DNA of 64,000 nucleotides. Source: Castellaniella defragrans (GTDB lineage: Bacteria > Pseudomonadota > Gammaproteobacteria > Burkholderiales > Burkholderiaceae_B). The translations under genes and the position numbers were made by a program. The notes beneath the pieces were generated by a model. The model saw only the letters and a program-made list of their open reading frames with translations, searched no databases and was not told where the DNA came from. Positions 39,337 to 52,641 of the stretch are shown piece after piece. Numbering within the stretch: position 1 is the first letter of the stretch; each line of letters begins with the position of its first letter. The stretch is from assembly GCF_014203015.1 (NCBI RefSeq), contig NZ_JACHIB010000016.1:1-64000 (forward strand). The letters run 5' to 3'.

Positions 39337-40353
39337 TCAGCGGATCGGCCAGGCGTACATCACGCCGCCCTTGGTCCACTGGGCGTTCAGGCCGCGCTCC
39401 AGCTTGAGCGGGGAGCCCATGCCGATGTTGCGCTCGAACGATTCGCCGTAGTTGCCCACCTGCTTGATGATGTTGTAGGCCCACTTCTTGTCCAGGCCCA
39501 GGCCCTTGCCCATGTCGCCGGACACGCCCAGGATGCGCTGGATGTTGGGGTTGGGGCTCTTGAGCATTTCGTCCAGGTTCTTGGAATCGATGCCGTATTC
39601 CTCGGCTTCGACCATGGCGTTCAGCGCCCAGCGCACGACCATGAACCATTCGTCGTCGCCCTGGCGGACCATGGGGCCCAGGGGTTCCTTGGAGAAGTCT
39701 TCCGGCAGGATGACGTAGTCGTCCGGGGTGGCGGAGGACGCGCGCAGGCTGCCCAGCTGGGACTTGTCGCTGGTGACGACGTCGCAGCGGCCGGACTCGA
39801 AGGTGCGGAAGCCTTCTTCGGAGGTGTTGATCACGACCGGCTTGAAGTCGAGCTTGTGGGCGCGGAACCAGTCGGCCAGGTTCAGCTCGGTGGTGGTGCC
39901 CTGCAGCACGCAGACCGCGGCGCCGCCCAGTTCGGTGGCGCTCTTCACGCCCAGGCTCTTCTTGACCAGCACGCCCTGGCTGTCGTAGTAGTTGACCCCG
40001 GCGCTCATCAGGCCCAGCGTGGTGTCGCGGGTCATGGTGGCGGTGGTGTTGCGGGTGAGCACGTCGACCTCGCCGGACTGCAGGGCGGTGAAGCGCTGCT
40101 GGGTGGTGAGCGGGGTGGCCTTGAACTTGCTGGCGTCGCCGAACACCATCGCGGCCACGGCACGGCACATGTCGACGTCGATGCCCTTCCAGACGCCCTT
40201 GCTGTCGGCCTGGGAGAAGCCCGGCAGGCCGGCGTTCACGCCGCATTGTACGAAGCCGCGCGCCTTGACGGCATTGTAGGTTTCACCTGCCTGAGCGGTC
40301 GTGCCGGCGAACAGCAGCGCGGCGCTGACGGCTGCGAGTTTCATGAATTTCAT
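39337..40353 (-). CDS. aapJ: Periplasmic amino-acid-binding protein AapJ-like
   Basis: 338 residues. Signal peptide MKFMKLAAVSAALLFAGTTAQA, cleavage after about residue 22. Mature SBP family 3 domain: GETYNAVKARGFVQCGVN, WKGIDVDMCRAVAAMVFGD and VLTRNTTATMTRDTTLG. Two Cys residues are retained. First gene of the operon. AAGGA precedes the ATG at 40353; an ATG two codons upstream is badly spaced. Confidence 0.94.
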   Translation of the reverse strand: MKFMKLAAVSAALLFAGTTAQAGETYNAVKARGFVQCGVNAGLPGFSQADSKGVWKGIDVDMCRAVAAMVFGDASKFKATPLTTQQRFTALQSGEVDVLTRNTTATMTRDTTLGLMSAGVNYYDSQGVLVKKSLGVKSATELGGAAVCVLQGTTTELNLADWFRAHKLDFKPVVINTSEEGFRTFESGRCDVVTSDKSQLGSLRASSATPDDYVILPEDFSKEPLGPMVRQGDDEWFMVVRWALNAMVEAEEYGIDSKNLDEMLKSPNPNIQRILGVSGDMGKGLGLDKKWAYNIIKQVGNYGESFERNIGMGSPLKLERGLNAQWTKGGVMYAWPIR

Positions 40354-40554
40354 AGTCATCCTTTCCCGATTGAGCAAGTGGCGTTGAACAACACGGAATA
40401 CAATCTCGTGGAATTGGTCCGTCTGGCCTAGATCGTAGCCTGCGACGGCAGGCCTCAAACATGCGGGATATCCCTGCACCCGCCATGGCATCCGGGTTGC
40501 GCCATGCCGCGGGGAGCCCCTGGGCACGGACCCGGATCGACCCGCAGGACACGC

Positions 40555-41310
40555 ATGATCGAATTTCAGCACGTCTTCAAATCCTTCGGCCGGGGGCGCA
40601 ACATCCTCGCCGACGTCAATTTCGGCATCGCGCCGGGGGAATTCGTGTTCGTCTCCGGCCCCTCGGGCGCGGGCAAGTCCACCCTGCTGAAGCTGGTCGG
40701 CGGACTGGAGCCCGCCAGCCGGGGCGCCGTCACGGTCAACGGCCACCGCATCGACCGCCTGTCGGCGCGCACGCTGCCCTACCTGCGCCGCACCGTGGGC
40801 CTGATCCTGCAGGACGCCCACCTGCTGTTCGACCGCAACGCCTTCGACAACGTCATGCTGCCGCTGGCCGTGCTGGGGCTGGACCGCGCCACGGCGGCGA
40901 CCCGCGCCCGCGCCGCCATGGAAAAGGTCGGCCTGCGCGGCAAGGAAGACCTGTCGCCCATCGAGCTGTCCGGCGGCGAGCAGCAGCGCCTGGCCATCGC
41001 CCGCGCCATCGTGGGCCGGCCCGCCATCCTGATCGCCGACGAGCCCACCGCCAACCTGGACCACGACAGCGCCGTCCACATCATGGACGTGTTCCGCGAC
41101 TTCAACCAGGTCGGCGTCACCACCCTGATCGCCTCGCACGACACCGCGCTCATGGCCCGCTACGCGCGGCGCACCCTGCGCATCGACGCCGGGCGCTTCG
41201 AGGACATCGCGGGGGTGCCGGGCCGGGCCGAGGGCGACCGAGGGGGCAGCATGAGCGCCAGCGATGCGAACGCGCCTGGCCGTCTCGACGGCAGCAGGGG
41301 GACGCCATGA
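40555..41310 (+). CDS. ftsE: Cell-division ATP-binding protein FtsE
   Basis: 251 residues. ABC ATPase working with FtsX to activate periplasmic murein hydrolases at the division site. Walker A GPSGAGKST (35-43), signature LSGGEQQR, Walker B AILIADEPTANLD. The tail beyond about 215 (EDIAGVPGRAEGDRGGSMS) is longer than in E. coli FtsE (222 residues) and low-complexity. Overlaps ftsX by ATGA. Confidence 0.95.
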   Translation: MIEFQHVFKSFGRGRNILADVNFGIAPGEFVFVSGPSGAGKSTLLKLVGGLEPASRGAVTVNGHRIDRLSARTLPYLRRTVGLILQDAHLLFDRNAFDNVMLPLAVLGLDRATAATRARAAMEKVGLRGKEDLSPIELSGGEQQRLAIARAIVGRPAILIADEPTANLDHDSAVHIMDVFRDFNQVGVTTLIASHDTALMARYARRTLRIDAGRFEDIAGVPGRAEGDRGGSMSASDANAPGRLDGSRGTP

Positions 41311-42215
41311 ATCGCTGGCTGAGACACCACCGCTACGCCCTGGCCGTGGCGCTGCGGCGCCTGCGCCTGCATCCCTTCTCGTCGCTGGCCAACATCGTGG
41401 TCATCGCCCTGATGCTGGCCGTGCCCATCCTGGGCGCCTCGGTCCTGCAGTCCAGCCAGCCGCTCGCCCGGCAGCTGGCGGTCGCGCCGGAACTGACCCT
41501 GTTCCTGAAGGCCGGCACGCCACCCACGGCGCAGCAGGCTCTGCTGGCGCGCGTGCGCGAAGAGGCCGGCGCGCGGATCGCCCAGGCCCGGCTGATCCCG
41601 CGCGACCGGGCCATGGCCCAGCTGCGCGCCGACCCGACCTGGGCCCGCGCCCTGGACGCCCTGCCCGACAACCCCCTGCCCGACGCCCTCATCGTCACCC
41701 TGCGCGATTCCGCCGCCCCGGCGCGCGAGGCGGCCGACCTGGCGCAGGCCTGGCGCCAGTGGCCGGAGGTGGAGGAAATCCAGCTCGACAGCGAGTGGGT
41801 GCGGCGCCTGGAATCCCTGCTCTCCTTCGTGCGGATGGGCCTGGGCATGCTGGCCGGCGCGGTGATCATCGTCGTGCTGGCGACCGTGTTCAACACCGTG
41901 CGCCTGCAGGCCCTGACCCAGCGCGAGGAAATCGCCGTCGCGCGGCTGGTGGGCGCCACCGAATCCTTCGTCCGGCGGCCCTTCCTGTACCTGGGCGCCC
42001 TGACGGGCCTGGCCGCGAGCCTGCTGGCGCTGCTGCTGGCGTGGCTCGCGCTGACGCCGCTGAACACGATCCTGGGCGGCTTCGCCCGCAGCTACGGCCT
42101 GGACTGGGCGATCCGCCTGCCGGCCGCCCCGGACCTGCTGCTGTCCGGCCTGCTGGTGGCCCTGCTGGGCGCCATCGCCGCGCGCCTGTCGGTCACGCGC
42201 CGCACCCGGTTCTGA
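41307..42215 (+). CDS. ftsX: Cell-division permease-like protein FtsX
   Basis: 302 residues with four TM helices (about 28-52, 180-205, 228-255, 273-296). A periplasmic loop lies between the first two. Conserved FtsX elements: VRMGLGMLAGAVIIVVLATVFNTVRL and REEIAVARLVGATESFVRRPFLY. It couples FtsE ATPase to cell-wall hydrolases. Translationally coupled to ftsE and to mutY (TGATG). Confidence 0.94.
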   Translation: MNRWLRHHRYALAVALRRLRLHPFSSLANIVVIALMLAVPILGASVLQSSQPLARQLAVAPELTLFLKAGTPPTAQQALLARVREEAGARIAQARLIPRDRAMAQLRADPTWARALDALPDNPLPDALIVTLRDSAAPAREAADLAQAWRQWPEVEEIQLDSEWVRRLESLLSFVRMGLGMLAGAVIIVVLATVFNTVRLQALTQREEIAVARLVGATESFVRRPFLYLGALTGLAASLLALLLAWLALTPLNTILGGFARSYGLDWAIRLPAAPDLLLSGLLVALLGAIAARLSVTRRTRF

Positions 42216-43345
42216 TGGCGCGCCGCACCGCCACGGCGCCGCGCCCGGACGCCTCCGTCCCGCCCGCCCGCCCCGCGGGCGCGTCGGCCGACGCCGCTTC
42301 CCGCATCGCCGCCTGGCAGCGCCGGGCCGGACGCCACGGACTGCCCTGGCAGCACACCCGCGATCCCTACCGCATCTGGCTGTCGGAAATCATGCTGCAG
42401 CAGACCCAGGCCGCCACCGTCGTCCCGTACTACGAGCGTTTCCTGGCCCTGTTCCCCACCGTCGTCGATCTGGCCGACGCGCCGCAGGACGCGGTGCTGC
42501 GGGCCTGGGCAGGCCTGGGCTACTACGCCCGCGCGCGCAACCTGCACCGCTGCGCGCAGGCGCTGCGCGACGGGCACGGCGGCCGCTTTCCCGCCACCGC
42601 CGCCGAACTGGCGCGGCTGCCCGGCATCGGCCCCTCGACCGCCGCCGCCATCGCCGCCTTCGCCTACGGCGAGCGCGCGCCGATCCTGGACGGCAACGTG
42701 CGCCGGGTGCTGGCGCGCTACTTCGCCGTCGAGGGCGACCCCGCGGCGGCGCGCACGGCGCAGCGGCTCTGGGACCACGCCCGGGCGCTGCTCGACGCCG
42801 CGCCCGCCGGCCTGGACATGGCGGCCTACACCCAGGGCCAGATGGACCTGGGCGCCACGATCTGCACCCGCACGCGGCCCGATTGCGCGCGCTGTCCGCT
42901 CGCGCCGGACTGCCAGGCGCGGATCCAGGGCCGCCAGGACGAGCTGCCGGCGCCGCGCACGCGCCGGGCGCAGCCGCTGCGCCACTGCTGGATGCTGATC
43001 GCGGAATGCGAGGGCCGCGTGCTGCTGGAGCGCCGGCCCGACGCGGGCCTCTGGGGCGGCCTGTGGACCCTGCCGCAATTCGAGTCCGCCGAGGCGCTGG
43101 CCGCCGCCCGCGATGCGCTGCCCGCCGGCGAGGCGCCGCAGGCGCTGGCCGCGTTCGACCACGTGTTCACGCATTTCCGGCTGCGCATCCAGCCCTGCCG
43201 GCTGCGGCTGGCGGGCGCCGCACCCGCGCCGGACGGCGCGGACCGGGCCTGGGCGCCCCTGGCGCAACTGGATGCCTACGGCATGCCGGCGCCGGTCGCG
43301 CGGCTGCTGGCCGGGCTGTACGCGGACACGCCGCCGCCGCGCTGA
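42215..43345 (+). CDS. mutY: A/G-specific adenine DNA glycosylase
   Basis: 376 residues. Removes adenine paired with 8-oxoguanine. HhH-GPD domain: catalytic Glu58 in IWLSEIMLQQTQ, the helix-hairpin-helix LPGIGPSTAAAIAAFAYG, and Asp in LDGNVRRVL. The 4Fe-4S motif CTRTRPDCARCPLAPDC follows (CX6CX2CX5C). C-terminal NUDIX-like domain (from about 245, VLLERRPDAGLWGGLWTLPQFE) recognises 8-oxoG. A 27-residue Pro/Ala N-terminal extension precedes the domain. Ends 4 bases before the convergent rodA gene. Confidence 0.96.
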   Translation: MARRTATAPRPDASVPPARPAGASADAASRIAAWQRRAGRHGLPWQHTRDPYRIWLSEIMLQQTQAATVVPYYERFLALFPTVVDLADAPQDAVLRAWAGLGYYARARNLHRCAQALRDGHGGRFPATAAELARLPGIGPSTAAAIAAFAYGERAPILDGNVRRVLARYFAVEGDPAAARTAQRLWDHARALLDAAPAGLDMAAYTQGQMDLGATICTRTRPDCARCPLAPDCQARIQGRQDELPAPRTRRAQPLRHCWMLIAECEGRVLLERRPDAGLWGGLWTLPQFESAEALAAARDALPAGEAPQALAAFDHVFTHFRLRIQPCRLRLAGAAPAPDGADRAWAPLAQLDAYGMPAPVARLLAGLYADTPPPR

Positions 43346-43349
43346 CCGC

Positions 43350-44492
43350 TCAGGGATCCGGGCGCGGCTGGTGCGCGCCGATGCTCATCAGCAGGCCGCA
43401 GGCCACGCCCAGCGTCATCAGCGCCGTGCCGCCGTAGCTCATGAAGGGCAGCGGCACCCCCACCACCGGCAGCACTCCGGTCACCATGCCGATGTTCACG
43501 AAGACGTAGACGAACATCATCATGGACATGGCGCCGGCCAGCAGCCGCCCGAACTGCGTGGGCGCCCGCACGGTGATGGTCAGGCCGCGCAGCACCAGCA
43601 GCGTGTACAGGATCAGCAGGGCCACCCCGCCGTACAGGCCGAATTCCTCGGCGAACACGGCGAAGATGAAGTCCGTGGTCCGCTCGGGGATGAAGTCCAG
43701 GTGCGTCTGGGTGCCCTGCATGTAGCCCTTGCCGTAGAGGCCGCCCGAGCCCACCGCGATCATGGACTGGATGGTGTGGAAGCCCTTGCCCAGCGGGTCC
43801 GAGCCCGGATTGAGCAGCACGCAGACGCGGTATTTCTGGTAGTCGTGCAGCACCACCCAGTCCACCTCCGGCTGGCAGATCTGGTCCTCGTAGGCCACCA
43901 GCGTCCCGAGCGCCAGCGTGACCGCCAGCACCGCCGGGATCAGCAGCTTGAACGACAGGCCGGCGAAATAGATGACGCAGAAGCCCGAGGCCAGCACCAG
44001 CAGCGCCGTGCCCAGGTCCGGCTGCTCGATGATGAGCCCCGCCGGCACCAGCAGCAGCACGCCGGCCACGAGGAAGTCCAGGATGCGGAAGCGGTTGGCC
44101 GACTGGCGCTGGAAATACCAGGCCAGCATCAGCGGCACGGCGATCTTCATCATCTCCGAGGGCTGGATGCGCACGAAGCCCAGGTTCAGCCAGCGGGTCG
44201 CGCCCTTGCTGGTCTCGCCGAACAGCATGACCGCCACCAGCAGCCCCACCCCGAGCGCATAGAACAGCGGCGCCGAGCGCATGATCCAGGCCGGGCGCAT
44301 CAGCGCGACGGCCCACATGGCCGCGAACGCCAGCATGAAGTTGCGCAGCTGGTCGGCGAAGCGCCAGTCGGTGTTGCCCACCGCCGAATGCATGGTGGCC
44401 ATGCCGACCAGGCCCATGACGACCAGCAGGGCGAGCATCGGCCAGTCCAGCACGGCGAACATGCGGCGCACCGCCAGCACGATCAGTTTCAT
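43350..44492 (-). CDS. rodA: SEDS peptidoglycan glycosyltransferase RodA
   Basis: 380 residues, about ten TM helices. SEDS polymerase of the elongasome, with the conserved QPDLGTALL in the middle and GGLYGKGYMQGTQTHLDFIPERTTDFIFAVFAEEFG near 230-265. Closing PFMSYGGTALM. It overlaps the mrdA stop by 4 bases (ATGA) and is the last gene of the mreBCD-mrdA-rodA cluster. Confidence 0.96.
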   Translation of the reverse strand: MKLIVLAVRRMFAVLDWPMLALLVVMGLVGMATMHSAVGNTDWRFADQLRNFMLAFAAMWAVALMRPAWIMRSAPLFYALGVGLLVAVMLFGETSKGATRWLNLGFVRIQPSEMMKIAVPLMLAWYFQRQSANRFRILDFLVAGVLLLVPAGLIIEQPDLGTALLVLASGFCVIYFAGLSFKLLIPAVLAVTLALGTLVAYEDQICQPEVDWVVLHDYQKYRVCVLLNPGSDPLGKGFHTIQSMIAVGSGGLYGKGYMQGTQTHLDFIPERTTDFIFAVFAEEFGLYGGVALLILYTLLVLRGLTITVRAPTQFGRLLAGAMSMMMFVYVFVNIGMVTGVLPVVGVPLPFMSYGGTALMTLGVACGLLMSIGAHQPRPDP

Positions 44493-46528
44493 GGGTTTTC
44501 CTCCTGGGCGCCGTCCTCGGGCGCCGAGGCCTCGTCGGGCAGGGGCGCGGGTTCGGGCGCCTCCTCGTCGTCGGGGGCCGGCTGCGCGTCGGGCCGCCCC
44601 GGCGCGGCCGCCGGCGTCGGGCCCGCCTGGGCGGCCCGCGCGGCCTGTTCCGCCCGCAGGCGTTCGGCGCGCTGCGCCACGCGGGCCGGATCCAGCCAGT
44701 AATCGAACACCGTCCGGGCGATCGGCGCGGCCACCGAGGCGCCCCAGCCGCCGTTTTCCACGATCAGGGCCACCGCGATCTGGGGGTCCTCGACCGGCGC
44801 GTAGGCCATGAACAGCGCATGGTCGCGCAGGCGCTCGTCGACCGCCTGCGCCTTGTACTTGGCGCCGCGCAGGCTGTAGACCTGGGCCGTGCCGGTCTTG
44901 CCGGCCGCCTGGTAGGCCGCGCCCTCGAAGGCGCGCCGCGCCGTGCCCTTGCGCACCACGTCCACCATGGCCTCGCGGATCACGCGCAGGTTGTCCGGTT
45001 TCAGGTCGATGGTGTATTGCGGCCCGACCACGGGATAGCTGAAGCGCCCGGTGAGCGGATCGATGATCCGGCGCACCAGGTGCGGCTTCATGTAGACGCC
45101 GTCGTTGGCCAGCACCGAGGTCGCCTGCGCCAGCTGCAGCAGGGTGAAGGCGTTGTAGCCCTGCCCCACGGTGACGGACACGGTCTCGCCGCGGTACCAG
45201 TGCTGCTGCTCGGGCTTCTTGTAGGTCTTGCGCTTCCAGGCGCGCGAAGGCAGCACGCCGCGGCGCTCGCCGTCCAGGTCGATGCCGGTGATCTGGCCGA
45301 AGCCGAACCGCCCGGTGAAGTCGTGCAGGGCGTCCACGTCCATCTGCGCGCCCAGCGAGAAGAAGTAGGTGTCGGAGGACACGACGATGGCCCGGTGCAT
45401 GTCGGTCGGGCCGTAGGCCGCGCCGCCGGCGTTGCGGAACTTCTGCCCGGCCAGCTCGAAGTAGCCGGGGTCGGGGATCAGTTCCCGCGCCGAGCGCAGG
45501 CCCATTTCCAGGGCGGCCAGGCCGACGAAGGGCTTGTAGGTCGAGCCGATGGGATAGGTGCCGTACAGCGGCCGGTTGATGAGCGGATGGTCGGGCGATT
45601 CGTTCAGCTTGCGCCAGTTTTCCACGTCGATGCCGTCCACGAACAGGTTCGGGTCGAAGGACGGCGAGGACACGAAGGCCAGGATCTCGCCCGTATGCGG
45701 CTGGATGGCGACCAGCGCGCCGCGCCGGCCCTCGAACTGGGCCTCGGCCAGCTGCTGCAGGCCGATGTCCAGGGACAGTTCCAGGTTGGCGCCGGGCACC
45801 GGGTCGGTGCGGCTCAGTTCGCGTACCGGCCGCCCGCCCGCCGTGACTTCGAGTTCCTCGATCCCGGTGCGGCCGTGCAGGGCCTTTTCCCAGGTCTTCT
45901 CGACGCCCTTCTTGCCGATGACCAGCGTGCCCCGGTAGTTGCCGAGCTGGCCGGATTCATCCAGCTCCTGCTGGTCCTCCTCGGAGATGCGGCCGACGAA
46001 GCCCAGCACGTGCGCGGCCGATTCGTGCATGGGGTAGGAGCGCACCCAGCGCGCCTCCAGGCTGACGCCGGGAAAGCGGTAGGCGTGGACGGCGAACCAG
46101 GACGCCTCGATGTCGTTGAGGTTGTTGCGCAGCAGGACCGGCGCGTAGCGGCCGCTCTGCTGGTACAGGCGCATGAACTTGCGCCGGTCGCCCTCGCTCA
46201 GGTAGACCAGCTCGCCGAGGCGGTCGAGCACGTCGTTGATGTCGCCCCGGATCTGGGCGCGCGTCACCGTCAGCGTGTAGTCGCGCAGGTTCTGCGCGAG
46301 CACCGCGCCGTTGCGGTCGGCGATCTGCCCGCGCCGGGGCGGCACGGGCACGATGGTGATGCGGTTCTGCTCGGCGCGCGCCGACAGGGTGTCGTAGCGC
46401 ACGACCTGCAGGTACCACAGGCGCCCGGCCAGCAACAGCAGACAGACCAGGGCGAACAGCCCCGCGACCCACGCGCGCAGCAGCACCGTCTGCCGCTGGC
46501 GGTGGCCGGTCTTGCGGAACTCGAACAT
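44489..46528 (-). CDS. mrdA: Penicillin-binding protein 2
   Basis: 679 residues. Monofunctional class B transpeptidase of rod-shaped growth. N-terminal TM helix (about 20-42); dimerisation/linker domain RRGQIADRNGAVLAQN; transpeptidase motifs STYKPF (SxxK), SSDTYFF (SxN region) and KTGTAQV (KTG). The Pro/Ala/Glu-rich tail after about 630 is variable. It pairs with RodA. Confidence 0.97.
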   Translation of the reverse strand: MFEFRKTGHRQRQTVLLRAWVAGLFALVCLLLLAGRLWYLQVVRYDTLSARAEQNRITIVPVPPRRGQIADRNGAVLAQNLRDYTLTVTRAQIRGDINDVLDRLGELVYLSEGDRRKFMRLYQQSGRYAPVLLRNNLNDIEASWFAVHAYRFPGVSLEARWVRSYPMHESAAHVLGFVGRISEEDQQELDESGQLGNYRGTLVIGKKGVEKTWEKALHGRTGIEELEVTAGGRPVRELSRTDPVPGANLELSLDIGLQQLAEAQFEGRRGALVAIQPHTGEILAFVSSPSFDPNLFVDGIDVENWRKLNESPDHPLINRPLYGTYPIGSTYKPFVGLAALEMGLRSARELIPDPGYFELAGQKFRNAGGAAYGPTDMHRAIVVSSDTYFFSLGAQMDVDALHDFTGRFGFGQITGIDLDGERRGVLPSRAWKRKTYKKPEQQHWYRGETVSVTVGQGYNAFTLLQLAQATSVLANDGVYMKPHLVRRIIDPLTGRFSYPVVGPQYTIDLKPDNLRVIREAMVDVVRKGTARRAFEGAAYQAAGKTGTAQVYSLRGAKYKAQAVDERLRDHALFMAYAPVEDPQIAVALIVENGGWGASVAAPIARTVFDYWLDPARVAQRAERLRAEQAARAAQAGPTPAAAPGRPDAQPAPDDEEAPEPAPLPDEASAPEDGAQEENP

Positions 46529-46543
46529 GCCGCCCCCCGGCCG

Positions 46544-47107
46544 TCAGACCGGCCCCGCGCCATCGCCGCCCAGGCGGCGCGGGTGCAGGGACATGAGGAT
46601 GTCGGGCAGGGGCCACAGCGCCCCGGTGAACAAGGCCGACCAGAGCCATTCCCAGCCTTCCCAGGCGCCGTTCAGCCAGGCGCCCAGCAGGCTGGAGACC
46701 GTGCAGGCGGCCACGAACACCGGCAGGATCTGGAGGGCCTGCAGCCAGGTGTTGAAGTGCCGCAGCCGCGGGCTCAGCCGCAGCACGCCGTAGGCGGCCA
46801 GCACGTAGCACAGGGCGTGCAGGCCGAGCAGGCCGGCGTCCTGGACGTCCATCAGCAGGCCGAAGACGAAGGCCGTCGTCAGCCCCACGCGGGTGGGCGC
46901 GTGCAGGCACCAGTAGAGCAGCAGCAGCAGCAGCACGTCGGGCACCGGCTGCCAGAGCCGCCAGGGCAGCAGCGAGGCCACCCACACCAGGATCAGCGAG
47001 CCCCACACCAGCCAGCCGGAGGCGGCGCTCTGGAACGCGCCGGCGTCCACCGGCTGCAGGTCCATCAGGGAGGAACCGCCCGTGCGCCTATTGCTGCTCG
47101 AGGGCAT
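46544..47107 (-). CDS. mreD: Rod shape-determining protein MreD
   Basis: 187 residues, five or six hydrophobic helices (LVWGSLILVWVASLLPW, VPDVLLLLLLYWCLHAPTRVGLTTAFVFGLLMDV, LHALCYVLAAYG). Inner-membrane component of the elongasome. The start at 47107 is favoured by GAGGAG 8 bases upstream and gives a 20-base overlap with mreC; a start at 47065 has a poor Shine-Dalgarno. Confidence 0.88.
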   Translation of the reverse strand: MPSSSNRRTGGSSLMDLQPVDAGAFQSAASGWLVWGSLILVWVASLLPWRLWQPVPDVLLLLLLYWCLHAPTRVGLTTAFVFGLLMDVQDAGLLGLHALCYVLAAYGVLRLSPRLRHFNTWLQALQILPVFVAACTVSSLLGAWLNGAWEGWEWLWSALFTGALWPLPDILMSLHPRRLGGDGAGPV

Positions 47108-47972
47108 GCTCGATCTCCTCGGGGCGGGGCACGTCGTCCACGTCCACGCGCAGGACCAGGAAATGGCGGTAGCGCTCGGGATGCGACAGCGGCTCGGCGA
47201 TCGCCATGGCGAAGCCGGTGCCCGGATCGCGCTCGACCCTTTCGATGCGGCCGACCGACAGGCCCGAAGGGAACAGGCCGCCGATGCCGCTGGTCACCAG
47301 CACGTCGCCCACGCGCAGGTCCACCCCGGCCGACAGGTAGCGGACTTCGAGCTTGCCGACCTCGTTGCCGCCGAACGCGATCAGCCGCAGCCCGTTGCGC
47401 AGCACCTGGACGGGGATGGACACCTGGTCGTCGATCAGCAGGGCGGCCTCGGAGGTGAACGGCGTCACCCGCACGATCTGCCCCACGACCCCGCCCTCGT
47501 CGATCACCGGCATGCCCGGGGCGATGCCGGCGCGCGAGCCCTTGTTGAAGATCAGGCGATGGCTGAAGGCGTTGGAAGGCACGTAGAAGACTTCGACCGC
47601 CACGGACTGCTGGGCGATGGATTCGGACACGTTGAGCAGGCGGCGCAGCTGTTCGTTTTCGGTGGCCAGCTGGGCCGCATGGGTCGAGAGCTGGGCCATT
47701 TCGATGCGCTGGCGGCGCAGGGCTTCCTGTTCGTCGCGCGCCAGCGCGGCCGCCTGCGACCAGCTGTCGAAATATTCCAGCGCGTCGCGCGGCGCCAGGG
47801 CGATGCGCTGGAAGGGATAGAGAACCATGGACAGGGCGCTGCGCACCGGCCCCAGCACGGACCAGTGCGCGTCGGTCACGACCATCCCGAGACACAGGAC
47901 CAGCAGCAGGACCAGCCGGACTTCGATGCTGGGGCCGCGCTTGAAGAGTCTCAGGGTTCCCGGTTCATGCAT
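47088..47972 (-). CDS. mreC: Rod shape-determining protein MreC
   Basis: 294 residues. N-terminal anchor helix (about 16-32), a coiled-coil stretch (about 65-110, EEALRRQRIEMAQLSTHAAQ) and the beta-domain with NAFSHRLIFNKGSRAGIAPGMPVID and LVTSGIGGLFPSGLSVG. Bitopic scaffold linking MreB to PBP2. Confidence 0.96.
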   Translation of the reverse strand: MHEPGTLRLFKRGPSIEVRLVLLLVLCLGMVVTDAHWSVLGPVRSALSMVLYPFQRIALAPRDALEYFDSWSQAAALARDEQEALRRQRIEMAQLSTHAAQLATENEQLRRLLNVSESIAQQSVAVEVFYVPSNAFSHRLIFNKGSRAGIAPGMPVIDEGGVVGQIVRVTPFTSEAALLIDDQVSIPVQVLRNGLRLIAFGGNEVGKLEVRYLSAGVDLRVGDVLVTSGIGGLFPSGLSVGRIERVERDPGTGFAMAIAEPLSHPERYRHFLVLRVDVDDVPRPEEIEHALEQQ

Positions 47973-47996
47973 GACGAGGAACGCCCGGCCGGCCGG

Positions 47997-51129
<3,133 letters not shown>

Positions 51130-51130
<1 letters not shown>

Positions 51131-52587
51131 TGGATTGGGAAATCGTCATCGGGCTGGAAACCCACGCCCAGCTCTCCACGCGGTCGAAAATCTTTTCCCG
51201 CAGCAGCACGCGCTTCGGCGCCGAGCCCAACACCCAGGCCAACGCCGTGGACATGGCCCTGCCCGGCTCGCTGCCGGCCATGAACCGCGGCGCGGTGGAA
51301 CGCGCGATCCAGTTCGGCCTGGCCGTGGGCGCCCGGGTGGCCGAGCGCTCGGTGTTCGCGCGCAAGAACTATTTCTACCCCGACCTGCCGAAGAACTACC
51401 AGATCAGCCAGTTCGAGCTGCCGATCGTGGTGGGCGGGCAGCTGTCCTTCTTCGTGGGCGAGCAGGAACACACGGTGCGCCTGACCCGCGCCCACCTGGA
51501 AGAGGACGCGGGCAAGTCGCTGCACGAGCATTTCACCGGGCCGCACGGGGAATCGTCCAGCGGCATCGACCTGAACCGCGCCGGCACGCCGCTGCTGGAA
51601 ATCGTGTCGGAACCCGAGATGCGCTCGGCCGCCGAGGCCGTGGCCTATGCGCGCACGCTGCACGGGCTGGTGGTGTGGCTGGGCATCTGCGACGGCAACA
51701 TGCAGGAAGGCTCTTTCCGCTGCGACGCCAACGTGTCGGTGCGCCCGCGCGGCCAGGCCGAATTCGGCACGCGCTGCGAGATCAAGAACCTGAATTCCTT
51801 CCGTTTCCTGGAACGCGCGATCCAGTACGAGGCGCGCCGCCAGATCGAGCTGATCGAGGACGGCGGCAGGGTGGTGCAGGAAACGCGCCTGTACGACGCC
51901 GACCGCGACGAGACGCGCAGCATGCGCACGAAGGAAGATTCCGACGACTACCGCTATTTCCCCGATCCGGATCTGCCGCCGCTGGTGGTGGCGCCGGACT
52001 GGATCGAGCAGGTGCGCCAGGCGATGCCGGAGCTGCCGGCGGCCAAGCGCGCGCGCTTCGAGGCCGACCTGGGCCTGTCGGCCTACGACGCGGCCCAGCT
52101 GACGCTGCACCGCGCGACGGCGGACTATTTCGAGGCCGCGGCGGCCGCCCTGCCCGCCGACCAGGCGAAGCAGGCCGCCAACTGGATCCTGGGCGAGCTG
52201 TCCGCCGCGCTGAACCGCGACGGCCTGGACATCGGCGCGTCGCCGGTGTCCCCGCGGCGCCTGGCGGCGCTGATCGCGCGGGTGCTGGACGGGACGATCT
52301 CGACGAAGATCGCGCGCGACGTGTTCGCGGCGATGTGGACGGGCGAGTCGGGCGGCGATCCGGACACGATCATCGAGTCGCGCGGGCTGCGCCAGATCAG
52401 CGACACGGGGGCGATCGAGGCGATGATCGACACGGTGCTGGCGGCCAATCCGGCGATCGTGGAGGAATACCGGGCGGGCAAGCAGAAGGCATTCAATTCG
52501 CTGGTCGGCCAGGTGATGAAGGCGGCCAAGGGCAAGGCGAATCCGCAGCAGGTGAACGAGATCCTGAAGCGGAAGCTGGATTCTTGA
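51130..52587 (+). CDS. gatB: Asp-tRNA(Asn)/Glu-tRNA(Gln) amidotransferase subunit B
   Basis: 485 residues. Kinase and tRNA-binding subunit: [20 protein letters not shown] at the N-terminus, [25 protein letters not shown] and [15 protein letters not shown]-terminal YqeY-like tail. The stop falls inside a 25-bp tandem duplication. Confidence 0.98.
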
Positions 52588-52630
52588 TCGGTCTTGGCCG
52601 GGGCTTTCTTGATCGGTCTTGGCCGGGGCT
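52581..52630 (+). repeat. 25-bp perfect tandem duplication at the gatB stop
   Basis: 52581-52605 and 52606-52630 are identical. The gatB stop TGA (52585-52587) is in the first copy, so the duplication does not change the protein. Confidence 0.95.
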
Positions 52631-52641
52631 GTCATCTCGGC

